A DNA stretch of 64,000 nt from Chitinophaga arvensicola. GTDB lineage: Bacteria > Bacteroidota > Bacteroidia > Chitinophagales > Chitinophagaceae. The stretch is taken from assembly GCF_900110835.1 (NCBI RefSeq), contig NZ_FOJG01000003.1:62001-126000 (forward strand). Direction: 5' to 3'. This document shows positions 17,426-26,127 of this stretch, one piece after another. The first letter of the stretch is position 1. Each line of letters opens with the position of its first letter. The notes below the pieces were generated by a model. That model searched no databases, was not told where the DNA came from, and saw nothing but the letters and a program-made list of their open reading frames with translations. The translations under genes and the position numbers were made by a program.

Positions 17426-20035
17426 TTATTTAAAATCGGCATCCGGTATACCGCCATTCACGGTGGCGTTCTTCAGTTTCATCGTCACTTTGAAAAGTGA
17501 ATTGGTGAACGAAGTGGTATGTGGCAGCTGAATACCGCTCACCGCTTTATAATCGGCGTAATCGGTAATGGTTTCTTTCTCGATACTTTCCTCTCCGGCG
17601 GAGGAAACGGTGCGGATTTTGAGCCCGGTGTTTACATCGTAATAATTCTTCACCAGTGCGCCATTGGAGGTAGCCACGCTGATCAGGTAAGCGGGCACAT
17701 TATTTACGGCTATAATAGCAGGCGCCAACTCCATTTTCACATTATTATCCGGGGAGAGATAAAACAGTTCCGGAAACAACTGGTTTTTATCTTTTACAAT
17801 GGCCTTATCGGCGGCAGACAGGGAAACTTCCTTATTCAGGCGGATCACGCTTACTTCATCGCCTTTTATCAGCAATTTGTAGGCAGTTGTTTTCTGACTG
17901 GGAACAGTTACCCATTGCAGCCACAGAGCTGGTTGCTTTACCCTCAGGTGATATTCTACGGTGCCGCCGTCGGCAGTTCCTTCCTGGTCTACCGACAGGT
18001 CTTTCACCGCTTTCAGGGCATTGGCGCCGCCAATAGCGTTTACATAGCGATTTAATATAGTCGTGGCCGTAACGTCTGCCGGTACAAGTTTCACGGAATC
18101 GTCTTTCCAGGTATTATTAGCGCCGTTGATATCGGGTAAACTACCCAGCGGATCGATGACCACGCTGATCAGGCTGGTCCTGGACGGATAGTTGACGGTC
18201 CATTCGCTGCCGCGTTGCCATATTTCCACCGGTAAGCGGAGGGTATCCGTTTTCTTAGCGGCATCGGTGATAACAAGCGTCACAGGCATCGGGAGTTTCT
18301 CCAGGTTCTGGATGGTAATGAGTGCGCCCTGTTGCGGATCGTTATTGACATACTTCACTCCTTTTACGGCCTGATCGAGTTTCCAGGTATTGATAAACCA
18401 TCCACGCCAAAACCAGCTGAGGTCTTCGCCGGCGGCATTCTCAATGGTGCGGAAGAAATCGTATGGCGTAGGATGTTTAAATGCCCAGCGTTTGATATAC
18501 TCGCGGAAGGCGTAGTCGAAACGTTCCGGGCCGAGAATTTCATTGCGCAGGAGATTGAGTCCTGCAGCGGGTTTGTAATAAGCGCCGATGCCAAGGTAAT
18601 TCGCGCTCATCACATCCGGTGTGGTCATGAGCGAGGTAGCCGACGGTGTAAAGAACATCCCGGCAGAACCACGCATAGAGCTGCGCAGCGCGTATTCTCC
18701 TTTATTAAAACGCTGAGTGGAGATGCCGTTGATGAAAGTATTAAAGCCTTCATCCATCCAGGCATATTTGCGTTCGTTGGAACCCACGATCATGGGAAAC
18801 CAGTTGTGCCCGAATTCGTGGTCCGTTACGCCCCAGAGGCTGCGTTGCGTTGCTTTCCAGCCACAGAACACGATACCGGGATATTCCATACCGCCTACGA
18901 TGCCAGCCACGTTGGTAGCTACGGGATAGGTATAAGGGAACCAGGTATCCGAGTAATGCTCGATGCAGCCTTTTACGTATTCAGTAGATCTTCCCCAGGC
19001 TTTGGGGCCGGCTACTTCAATCGGGTAGAGCGACTGGGCCAGGCCTTTTTTACCATTGGGCAGGTTCATGCGGGCGGCATCCCAGACAAAGGCAGCGGAA
19101 GCGCCCCAGGCAACGTCGCGGCTGTTTTTGCAGACAAAGTGCCAGGTGCGGTTGCCTTTGGGGCTATTATTTTTCACGTCGTTGCTATCGCGGATCATCA
19201 CGGTAGCATCGCTGTTGCGTGCTTTGGCGAGGCGGCCGATTTCCACGGGAGACAGCACCTGGGCTTCGTTCATCAGTTCGCCGGAGCCACCGATCAAGAT
19301 ACTGGCGGGGGCGGTGATGGTGTAATCGAAGTTGCCGTATTCCAGGTAGAATTCTGCAGCGCCCAGGTAGGGCAGGTTATTCCATCCGAGAATATCGTCG
19401 TACACGGCCATGCGCGGATACCATTGGGCAATTTCATATACCCAGCCATGGTTGGTGCGTAAACGGCCGGTACGGTCGGTACCATATTCCGGTATGGTGT
19501 AGGCGTAATCAATTTTCAGTTGCAGGGAGGCGCCTGTTTTGAGGGCATCTGCCAGTTTTACCTGCATACGGGTATCATTCACGAGATAATTGGCGGCAAT
19601 GGTTTTACCGTTACTGATCACGCTCACATTTCTGAGTTCGAAACCCTGTGTGAAGCTGCGGTTTCCAAAGCGTTCACCAGCGGGTGTGGTGGCGGTTCCA
19701 CGGGAATCTTCGCGATAAATGTTCTGGTCCATCTGCAACCATACAAAGGGCAGCTGGTCCGGGCTGTTATTTTTATAGGTAATGACTACGGAGCCGCTTA
19801 TACGATGTTGTACCGTATCGAGGGTGACAGCAATTTTGTAATCGGCTGCATTCTGCCAGTACTTTGGGCCGGGTTGTCCACCGGCGCTGCGGAATTCATT
19901 ACCGGGTGCCGGATAGAAAAAGGGGGCGAAGGCTTCGCGCGCATCGTACGCGGAGGTTATTTGTGCCATCCCCTGCCGCATCCCTGTGAATAGTAACAAG
20001 GCTGCGATAGCATAGATTTTGTTGAACTTCATCAA
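17426..20035 (-). CDS. Secreted M1 family zinc metallopeptidase (aminopeptidase N-like)
   Basis: 869 residues with a signal peptide (IYAIAALLLFTGMRQGMAQ). The M1 catalytic core follows: GGMEYPGIVF replaces the usual GAMEN exopeptidase loop, and the zinc site is HEFGH (about residue 406) with the third ligand in WMDEGFNTF. The changed GAMEN motif is common in Bacteroidota M1 proteins. After the catalytic and C-terminal helical region comes an extra domain (from about residue 650) with LSVDQEGTADGGTVEYHLRVKQ and VNNVPAYLISVATSNG, resembling the lipoprotein-carrier-like repeats attached to secreted zinc proteases. A strong terminator follows the stop. Confidence 0.92.
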   Translation of the reverse strand: MMKFNKIYAIAALLLFTGMRQGMAQITSAYDAREAFAPFFYPAPGNEFRSAGGQPGPKYWQNAADYKIAVTLDTVQHRISGSVVITYKNNSPDQLPFVWLQMDQNIYREDSRGTATTPAGERFGNRSFTQGFELRNVSVISNGKTIAANYLVNDTRMQVKLADALKTGASLQLKIDYAYTIPEYGTDRTGRLRTNHGWVYEIAQWYPRMAVYDDILGWNNLPYLGAAEFYLEYGNFDYTITAPASILIGGSGELMNEAQVLSPVEIGRLAKARNSDATVMIRDSNDVKNNSPKGNRTWHFVCKNSRDVAWGASAAFVWDAARMNLPNGKKGLAQSLYPIEVAGPKAWGRSTEYVKGCIEHYSDTWFPYTYPVATNVAGIVGGMEYPGIVFCGWKATQRSLWGVTDHEFGHNWFPMIVGSNERKYAWMDEGFNTFINGISTQRFNKGEYALRSSMRGSAGMFFTPSATSLMTTPDVMSANYLGIGAYYKPAAGLNLLRNEILGPERFDYAFREYIKRWAFKHPTPYDFFRTIENAAGEDLSWFWRGWFINTWKLDQAVKGVKYVNNDPQQGALITIQNLEKLPMPVTLVITDAAKKTDTLRLPVEIWQRGSEWTVNYPSRTSLISVVIDPLGSLPDINGANNTWKDDSVKLVPADVTATTILNRYVNAIGGANALKAVKDLSVDQEGTADGGTVEYHLRVKQPALWLQWVTVPSQKTTAYKLLIKGDEVSVIRLNKEVSLSAADKAIVKDKNQLFPELFYLSPDNNVKMELAPAIIAVNNVPAYLISVATSNGALVKNYYDVNTGLKIRTVSSAGEESIEKETITDYADYKAVSGIQLPHTTSFTNSLFKVTMKLKNATVNGGIPDADFK

Positions 20036-20073
20036 ACGAGAATAGATTTAGAAGCTTCGAATATACATAAAAG

Positions 20074-20131
20074 CAATAACAGCGGGAGATCAAAACAGGA
20101 GGCTGTGTTGATCTTCCGCTGTTATGTGATT
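20074..20131 (-). terminator. Probable terminator downstream of the HdeD gene
   Basis: On the minus strand ATAACAGCGGAAGATCAA pairs with TTGATCTCCCGCTGTTAT (one interruption) across a 14-base loop and is followed by T-rich sequence. It lies between the end of the HdeD gene and the start of the M1 peptidase gene. Confidence 0.6.
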
Positions 20132-20145
20132 GCCGGTCCGGCTTT

Positions 20146-20724
20146 TCAGAGACCGTGTTCCCTCAGTTCTTTCTTTACGTGTTTAAGGCGGAAGGAGAAA
20201 ATGATACTGAGGATACCGGTGCCCCAGAAAGCGGCGGCCATGAGTCCGAGAACAGCCGCCACCCCCAGAGCGGGGTTATCCAGTATGAAAATGGCGATAA
20301 TAATAAGACCGATCCCTCCTACCAGCAACCAGCCCCAGTTGGGGATCTTTTCTGTTTGCAGCTGGATAGCAAACCCGATGAGACTGATGCCTTTGAACAT
20401 AAACCAGAAGGCCAGGAACAGTGGAATAACCGCCATGCTTACAGAAGGATAGAGCATGAGGATAAAACCGATTACAACGTCGATGATACCCGAAGCGAGC
20501 GACCATCCCCAACCGTAATGTCCTTTGCGGTTGCTGACAGCAAAAGCGATTTCAAAGATCCCGGTCACAAACAGGGTAATGCTGAAGAAAATACTGAGCA
20601 AAACGTAGCTACTGAAAGGGTTTGAAAAGACGATGAAACCAGCGATGAGGAATATGATCCCGTTGAGGAGATATAACCACCAATATTTCACATTATTCCG
20701 GATAGCTGAGACAAATTGTGACAT
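20146..20724 (-). CDS. HdeD family membrane protein
   Basis: 192 residues from the ATG at 20724 (MSQFVSAIRNNVKYWW); an upstream ATG at 20796 would add 24 poorly conserved residues before the membrane part. About six transmembrane helices in three pairs, with the DUF308 repeat pattern: WWLYLLNGIIFLIAGFIVF, GWGWSLASGIIDVVIGFILML, and NWGWLLVGGIGLIIIAIFIL. E. coli HdeD is tied to acid resistance at high cell density, but the function of most homologues is unknown. Transcribed divergently from the desaturase gene 170 bases away. Confidence 0.88.
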   Translation of the reverse strand: MSQFVSAIRNNVKYWWLYLLNGIIFLIAGFIVFSNPFSSYVLLSIFFSITLFVTGIFEIAFAVSNRKGHYGWGWSLASGIIDVVIGFILMLYPSVSMAVIPLFLAFWFMFKGISLIGFAIQLQTEKIPNWGWLLVGGIGLIIIAIFILDNPALGVAAVLGLMAAAFWGTGILSIIFSFRLKHVKKELREHGL

Positions 20725-20833
20725 AACAATTACTTTAATGTGAGAAAAGGAGCTTATTCGTTTTCTTGTAAACACACCGGGTTGTAAAAAGTTCACCGGG
20801 AATATAGGCGCTTAAAAACCGGGGAAAAGCACT

Positions 20834-20862
20834 TAACTTTGTCCAAATGATTTAAATCATTT
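20834..20862 (+). promoter_or_regulatory. Candidate promoter and 18-bp palindromic operator of the desaturase gene
   Basis: TAACTTTG (20834-20841) fits the Bacteroidota -7 box, although no clear -33 TTG is seen. It abuts the perfect 18-bp palindrome AAATGATTTAAATCATTT (20845-20862), which would cover the transcription start and is well placed for repression by a dimeric fatty-acid-responsive regulator. A second -7-like TATCTTTG lies at 20883-20890, too close to the start codon for a normal leader. Confidence 0.45.
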
Positions 20863-20894
20863 ATTTAATAAAAGACGGAAATTATCTTTGTGGA

Positions 20895-21806
20895 ATGAAT
20901 AAGGCGATCAAGCAAGACAGACAACCACCAAACTGGTGGCACCAGGCAGACTTCATGGGCATACACGCGGTGCCCTTACTGGCATTTTTCACCGGCACTA
21001 CAGCATTTGACTGGATCTTATGCGGTGTTTTGTACGTAGTACGTATGTTTTTTGTAACAGCGGGTTACCACCGCTATTTCTCGCACCGTGCATTTAAAAC
21101 GTCGCGGTTTTTCCAGTTTATCCTGGCGGGGGGAGCACAAAGCAGTTTACAGAAAGGCGCCTTATGGTGGTCGGCCAATCACCGTATTCATCACAAACAT
21201 AGCGACACGCCCGAGGATCCGCATTCCGCGAATGTGTACGGTATCTGGTATGCGCATATTGGCTGGATCATGGGACCAGAATACAAACCGACCCGTTTTG
21301 ACCTGATCAAAGACCATAAAGCGAAGGAATTAATGTGGCTGAACAGATGGCATATGGTACCGGCAGTGGTATTGGCCATAGCGGTGTATTTTGTAGGTAA
21401 CAAGGTAAATGGTACCGGTTGGTTTGACTGGAGCGCAGGTTTATCTACGTTGCTGATCGGGTTCTTCCTGAGCACCGTGATCCTGTATCATGGTACGTTT
21501 ACCATCAACTCCCTCATGCACAAAATTGGTAACAAGAGATATTATACCGGAGATGAATCCCGCAACAGTGCTATCCTGGCGCTGATCACCCTGGGAGAAG
21601 GCTGGCATAACAATCACCACTACTATCAAAGTGCTGCCAGACAAGGTTTTTACTGGTGGGAATTTGACATCACCTACTATGTTATCAAAACGTTAGGTTT
21701 TCTCGGCATTGTATGGGATATCCGTCCTGTACCTGCTAAACTGAAAGAGAGCAATAAGCTTAGCCAGCAGTCGTCTCCACGTGTTCCGGTGGAAGAATTA
21801 CACTAA
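20895..21806 (+). CDS. Acyl-CoA (delta-9 type) fatty acid desaturase
   Basis: 303-residue integral membrane diiron enzyme that introduces a double bond in fatty acyl chains and so tunes membrane fluidity. The three histidine boxes of the stearoyl-CoA desaturase class are intact: HRYFSHR, HRIHHKHSD and HNNHHYY. Four transmembrane segments are visible, the first near FFTGTTAFDWILCGVLYVV. Preceded by a strong palindrome and followed by its own terminator, so it is probably a single regulated gene. Regiospecificity cannot be read from sequence. Confidence 0.93.
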   Translation: MNKAIKQDRQPPNWWHQADFMGIHAVPLLAFFTGTTAFDWILCGVLYVVRMFFVTAGYHRYFSHRAFKTSRFFQFILAGGAQSSLQKGALWWSANHRIHHKHSDTPEDPHSANVYGIWYAHIGWIMGPEYKPTRFDLIKDHKAKELMWLNRWHMVPAVVLAIAVYFVGNKVNGTGWFDWSAGLSTLLIGFFLSTVILYHGTFTINSLMHKIGNKRYYTGDESRNSAILALITLGEGWHNNHHYYQSAARQGFYWWEFDITYYVIKTLGFLGIVWDIRPVPAKLKESNKLSQQSSPRVPVEELH

Positions 21807-21829
21807 AAAACAATCAACGTCATTATAGA

Positions 21830-21870
21830 AAAAGGGAAAGTGCCTGCAGGTACTTTCCCTTTTGTTTTTT
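21830..21870 (+). terminator. Intrinsic terminator after the desaturase gene
   Basis: AAAGGGAAAGT pairs with ACTTTCCCTTT around a loop containing the palindrome CCTGCAGG, followed by TTGTTTTTT. It lies 25 bases after the desaturase stop and before the aldo/keto reductase gene. Confidence 0.85.
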
Positions 21871-21923
21871 AACTGGATTTTGAGGAAGATTTTTCTATCT
21901 TGTCTCCCTAAAAATAAAATTGC

Positions 21924-22916
21924 ATGTATTACACCCCCGCAACAGACAGGTACAACAATATGACCTACAACAGGTGTGGTAAGAGCGGTATACAGCTGCC
22001 TGCCGTATCCCTGGGTTTATGGCACAACTTCGGTTCTGTTGATAATTTTGAGAACGGACGTAGTATTATCCATAACGCATTTGATAAAGGTATCACGCAT
22101 TTTGACCTGGCGAATAATTATGGTCCTTTGCCTGGCAGTGCAGAAGAAAATTTCGGCAGGGTATTGAAACAGGACTTCACCGGTCATCTGCGGGATGAAC
22201 TGATTATTTCTACCAAAGCCGGTTATACCATGTGGCCTGGTCCATATGGCGACTGGGGTTCCCGTAAATATCTTGTTTCCAGTCTGGACCAGAGCTTACG
22301 CCGTATGCAGCTGGATTATGTGGATATTTTCTATTCGCACCGTCCGGATCCTTCTACCCCGATAGAAGAAACCATGGGCGCGCTGCACAATATTGTACAG
22401 CAAGGCAAGGCGTTGTATGTGGGCCTCTCCAACTATAACGCGGAGCAAACAAAAGTAGCCGTGGAAGTATTGAAATCACTGGGTACTCCCTGCCTGATCC
22501 ATCAACCTAAATACAGCATGTTTGAGCGCTGGATAGAAGGCGGCTTACTGGATGTGCTGGAAGCAAACGGGGTGGGTTGTATTCCTTTCTCTCCCCTGGC
22601 GCAGGGCTTACTGACCGATCGTTACCTGAATGGTATTCCGGCAGGTTCCCGTGCCAGCAAACCAAGTGGATTCCTGCAGGAAGGCGATGTAACACCGGAA
22701 AGAATTGAGAAAGTGAAAAAGCTGAATGTGCTGGCGCAACAACGTGGGCAGTCACTCGCACAGATGGCACTTGCCTGGATCCTGAAAGACAAGCGTATTA
22801 CTACTGTATTAATTGGCGCAAGTTCTGTATCACAACTGGATAACAACCTTGAAACGCTGAAGAATACTGCTTTTGCGAAAGAAGAGCTGGACGCTATTGA
22901 AGCTATTCTGAAATAG
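21924..22916 (+). CDS. Aldo/keto reductase (YghZ/GPR-like)
   Basis: 330-residue NADPH-dependent (beta/alpha)8 oxidoreductase. Catalytic tetrad visible: Asp and Tyr in THFDLANNYGPLPGSAEENFG, Lys in ISTKAGYTMWPGPYG, His in DIFYSHRPDPSTPIEETMGAL. The MWPGPYGDWGSRKYL segment is typical of the YghZ (L-glyceraldehyde 3-phosphate reductase) branch, whose members detoxify methylglyoxal and related aldehydes. C-terminal VLIGASSVSQLDNNLETL binds the cofactor phosphate. Transcribed alone, with terminators on both sides. Confidence 0.92.
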   Translation: MYYTPATDRYNNMTYNRCGKSGIQLPAVSLGLWHNFGSVDNFENGRSIIHNAFDKGITHFDLANNYGPLPGSAEENFGRVLKQDFTGHLRDELIISTKAGYTMWPGPYGDWGSRKYLVSSLDQSLRRMQLDYVDIFYSHRPDPSTPIEETMGALHNIVQQGKALYVGLSNYNAEQTKVAVEVLKSLGTPCLIHQPKYSMFERWIEGGLLDVLEANGVGCIPFSPLAQGLLTDRYLNGIPAGSRASKPSGFLQEGDVTPERIEKVKKLNVLAQQRGQSLAQMALAWILKDKRITTVLIGASSVSQLDNNLETLKNTAFAKEELDAIEAILK

Positions 22917-22921
22917 TGATA

Positions 22922-22962
22922 TTACCTGCCACCAGCTGTTTGGTGGCAGGTAAATATTTTTT
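22922..22962. terminator. Bidirectional intrinsic terminator
   Basis: A perfect 13-bp stem (TTACCTGCCACCA pairing with TGGTGGCAGGTAA, six-base loop) followed by a T-rich run on the plus strand. It lies exactly between the convergent aldo/keto reductase and flavin oxidoreductase genes and probably serves both. Confidence 0.85.
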
Positions 22963-24031
22963 ACTTCCTGGGTTTAGCCCGTTCATATTGTACCGGCCAT
23001 TTCTGATCTGCCTCCAGTTCATGAGCCGCATGCAGCGGGAAATAAGGATCTCTCAACAATTCCCGCGCCATCAGCACCATATCTGCCCTTCCTTCTGCGA
23101 TAACAGATTCCGCTTCTGCTGCCGTAGTAATCATGCCTACTGCACCGGTAGGGATATCGGCTTCCTTCCTTACCTTCTCTGCGAATGGAGTTTGGTACAG
23201 GGGCCCTACTTTGATGTGCTGGTGTGCTGCCAATCCACCTGAAGAACAATCTACCAGGTCTACTCCTTTTTCTTTTACGATCGCTGCCAGTTTTACCGAC
23301 TCTTCGGGGTTCCAGCCGCCATCTGCCCAATCTGTAACGGAGATGCGTAACAGTAAAGGATATTGCGCCGGCCATACACTGCGAACGGCTTCCACGGTTT
23401 CCACCAGGAGGCGGATCCTGTTTTCAAAGCTGCCTCCGTATTCATCGGTGCGTTGATTGCTGAGGGGAGATAAAAAATTATGCAGCAGGTAACCGTGTGC
23501 GCCATGTATTTCTATCACTTTGAACCCTGCCGCCAAAGCCCTTTGGGCAGCGGCTTTAAAGTCGTCCTTTACTTTACGTATACCTGTTTCCGTGAGTGCT
23601 ACCGGTAGCGGATATACGTCGTTGAAAGGAATGGCGCTGGGCGCCACTACTTCCCATCCCCCATCTGCTGCGGGAAGGGTACCATTACCATCCCAGGGAC
23701 GCAGGGTACTCGCTTTTCTACCGGCATGCGCCAGCTGGATACCGGGAACGGCTCCCTGGGCGGTGATAAAAGAGGTGATGCGTTGTAATCCGGGGATATG
23801 CTCCTCTTTCCAGATGCCTAAATCCTGGATAGAAATGCGGCCTTCCGGAGATACGGCGGCGGCTTCTGTCAGCACGAGCCCGGCCCCTCCTACTGCGCGG
23901 CTACCCAGGTGTACCAGGTGCCAGTCGTTCGCAAATCCATCCGTTGACGAATATTCACACATAGGCGATACCGTTATCCTGTTCCGGAATACTACCTTCC
24001 TCAACTGTAGAGGGCTGAACAAATGTGACAT
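22961..24031 (-). CDS. NADH:flavin oxidoreductase, YqjM-like old yellow enzyme
   Basis: 356-residue FMN-binding (beta/alpha)8 ene-reductase. MSHLFSPLQLRKVVFRNRITVSPMCEYSS opens the family; the Cys in SPMCEYSS is the redox-tuning cysteine of the YqjM class. QLAHAGRKAS, IEIHGAHGYLLHNFLSPLSN with the substrate-binding His pair and RTDEYGGSFENRIRL are all intact. These enzymes reduce activated C=C bonds of enones, N-ethylmaleimide-like compounds and nitro compounds. Convergent with the aldo/keto reductase gene; the physiological substrate is unknown. Confidence 0.93.
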   Translation of the reverse strand: MSHLFSPLQLRKVVFRNRITVSPMCEYSSTDGFANDWHLVHLGSRAVGGAGLVLTEAAAVSPEGRISIQDLGIWKEEHIPGLQRITSFITAQGAVPGIQLAHAGRKASTLRPWDGNGTLPAADGGWEVVAPSAIPFNDVYPLPVALTETGIRKVKDDFKAAAQRALAAGFKVIEIHGAHGYLLHNFLSPLSNQRTDEYGGSFENRIRLLVETVEAVRSVWPAQYPLLLRISVTDWADGGWNPEESVKLAAIVKEKGVDLVDCSSGGLAAHQHIKVGPLYQTPFAEKVRKEADIPTGAVGMITTAAEAESVIAEGRADMVLMARELLRDPYFPLHAAHELEADQKWPVQYERAKPRK

Positions 24032-24171
24032 AAAATGCTGCTTTTAAGTTCTTTAAAATTAAGCTTTAATCGTATAGCGCGCGTAAACTTGTCTATTAAT
24101 AAATAATTGCCGGAGCATTTGCCTGAGGGCATTAAGCAGATATTATTACCTTGCACACCTGATAAACAGAT

Positions 24172-24915
24172 ATGAATAACGATCAGATTTCATTACACCG
24201 GCAGGAGTTGGAAGAATTTGGCTACACTGTAATAGCAGACGTATTTACGGAAACGGCTATACGGGAGATGATTGCTGTGATTGATAGTGCAGATCATAGC
24301 GGTCCGTTGTTCCGGAAAACCAGTGATCTATTTGCCATCCGCCGCTTTTTGCAGGTAGTACCGGGTATGGCTCCGCTGGTATTTTCACCGGCTGTGGAGC
24401 AGATCGTGCGGGAGTTGTTTGGCATACGCCATGTACCGGTGAAGTCTATTTATTTTGATAAACCCGGCGAATCGAACTGGTTTGTGGCCTGGCACCAGGA
24501 TCTTACCATTTCTGTGAATCAGAAATTGCACGTGGAGGGTTATGGTCCATGGACCGTAAAGCCTGACCAGTATGCGGTGCAACCGCCGGTAGACATCCTG
24601 CAAAGTATTTACACATTGCGCATCCATCTCGACGATACCGACGAACAGAACGGCGCCTTAAAAGTACTGCCCGGCTCACACGCAAAAGGTGTTTACCGGG
24701 CAGATGGCATAGATCTAAACCAGACCCCGGAGGTAAGCTGCCGGGTAAAAAAAGGCGGTGTAATGATTATGCGGCCCTTACTGATGCATGCTTCCGGGCG
24801 CAGCAGCAACGGGCATAACCGGCGGGTGATCCATATTGAATTCAGTGACCGCAGTCTCACCGGCGGATTGGAATGGGCGGAGCAATCATCCCTGTTCCCG
24901 GTTACCGAAGCTTAA
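24172..24915 (+). CDS. Phytanoyl-CoA dioxygenase (PhyH) family protein
   Basis: 247-residue Fe(II)/2-oxoglutarate oxygenase. The iron site is visible as WHQD (His and Asp of the HxD motif, about residue 106) and a distal His in MRPLLMHASGRSS. The 2-oxoglutarate-binding Arg is likely in HNRRVIHIEFSD. LKVLPGSHAKGVYR is typical of PhyH proteins. Members hydroxylate various small molecules, so the substrate is open. The gene's last 30 bases overlap the end of the convergent sugar transporter. Confidence 0.85.
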   Translation: MNNDQISLHRQELEEFGYTVIADVFTETAIREMIAVIDSADHSGPLFRKTSDLFAIRRFLQVVPGMAPLVFSPAVEQIVRELFGIRHVPVKSIYFDKPGESNWFVAWHQDLTISVNQKLHVEGYGPWTVKPDQYAVQPPVDILQSIYTLRIHLDDTDEQNGALKVLPGSHAKGVYRADGIDLNQTPEVSCRVKKGGVMIMRPLLMHASGRSSNGHNRRVIHIEFSDRSLTGGLEWAEQSSLFPVTEA

Positions 24916-26127
24916 TGTTTTGTTGGTGACCAATGGTCTTGCCCAGAAACCAATACTTAATATGTATCCCATGGTGAGGTACAGAAAACACATACCCGTG
25001 CGCAATCCCCAGTGATCGCCCAGCCAGCCTACTACCAGCGGCAACACCGCTCCCCCGGTGATGCCTGTTACCAGGATACCGGAAAAAGACCCATGGTGTT
25101 CTGTTACAGAATTCAACGCCAGTGAAAAGATAATCGGGTACATCACGGAGGCAAAGAAACCTACCAATGGGAAAGCAATACGTGCCACCGGCCCGCTTCC
25201 GAACAAAGCCGCCGTAAAGCTGATCATCGCCAGCAGGGTAAAACCGATGAGTACTTTACGGCTATCCATCAATTTCAGCAACAGTAAGCCCAGTACGCCG
25301 CCGGCAGTCATAAGGCCCCAAAAATACGCCACTGCATTGGCGCCGGTTGTTTGCGGATCATATTGGTGATAGACCGACAGGAACTGGGAGATCCAGTTGG
25401 CAATTCCTTGCTCCGTGCCCACGTAACAGAACAAGGCAAAGAAATACAGCAGTACTGCCGGCTTCTTCAACAGGTCGATATGTGTTTGCAGGGCGCCCAC
25501 TGTTTCCTCTTTGGTGAGCGCTACCCGTGGAAATTTTGACACCGCCAGAATAAGGATCATCAGGGCACAGATCACGGTAAACAGCCAGTACAGGGAAATC
25601 CAGGGGAGTCCGGCAGGCACCAGGCCTGTGAACGCATGCAGTGAGCCACGCTGGATATTGACTACCAGGTACGAATATACGAGTGGACTTACGAAGGAAG
25701 CAAGACCAAAGATCAGTTGCGCCAGCACAGAGTTAAACGCATAATGTTCTTCTCCCCCTGAAGTACGCAGCAGGGGATTAATCACCACCTGCAACATCGC
25801 CATACCACAGCCGATCAGGAACAGCGACCATACAGCGGTTAAATAAGATGGAAATACAGACAGCAGCAACGCGCCAAAGAAGGCTACTACAAAGGCTGCT
25901 ATCATGATCTTCTTTTCCTTGTATTTTTCAATGAGCATGCCGGCGGGAATAGACATTACGCCGTAAGCGATAAAGAAGGCAAAGGGCAGTAAGGCCACCA
26001 GCGTAAGGCTCAGGTGAAAGCCATTGATAATATCGGGGATCAGCGGCCCTATTACATTCGTGAGAAAGGAGATCACGAAGAAAGTGAGCATGATCAGTGC
26101 AACAATATAATAGTTTCTTGTTTTCAT
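24886..26127 (-). CDS. Sugar MFS transporter (FucP-like)
   Basis: 413 residues with about twelve transmembrane helices, resembling the fucose/glucose/galactose:H+ symporter branch of the major facilitator superfamily. The N-terminal VISFLTNVIGPLIPDIINGFHLSLTLVAL and YGVMSIPAGMLIEKYKEKK (the loop 2-3 motif) are typical. Its ATG overlaps the stop of the GH2 gene by 4 bases (ATGA), so the pair is translationally coupled. Probable role: uptake of the monosaccharide released by the GH2 enzyme. Confidence 0.88.
   Translation of the reverse strand: MKTRNYYIVALIMLTFFVISFLTNVIGPLIPDIINGFHLSLTLVALLPFAFFIAYGVMSIPAGMLIEKYKEKKIMIAAFVVAFFGALLLSVFPSYLTAVWSLFLIGCGMAMLQVVINPLLRTSGGEEHYAFNSVLAQLIFGLASFVSPLVYSYLVVNIQRGSLHAFTGLVPAGLPWISLYWLFTVICALMILILAVSKFPRVALTKEETVGALQTHIDLLKKPAVLLYFFALFCYVGTEQGIANWISQFLSVYHQYDPQTTGANAVAYFWGLMTAGGVLGLLLLKLMDSRKVLIGFTLLAMISFTAALFGSGPVARIAFPLVGFFASVMYPIIFSLALNSVTEHHGSFSGILVTGITGGAVLPLVVGWLGDHWGLRTGMCFLYLTMGYILSIGFWARPLVTNKTLSFGNREQG

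Noticed and set aside
18332..19462. 376-codon plus-strand open frame opposite the M1 peptidase gene
   Set aside because: Shadow of a GC-rich coding region; the opposite strand has signal peptide, zinc motif and correct length.
20883..20890. TATCTTTG as the desaturase promoter
   Set aside because: It lies directly before the ATG and would give an essentially leaderless RNA; no TTG at the proper distance.
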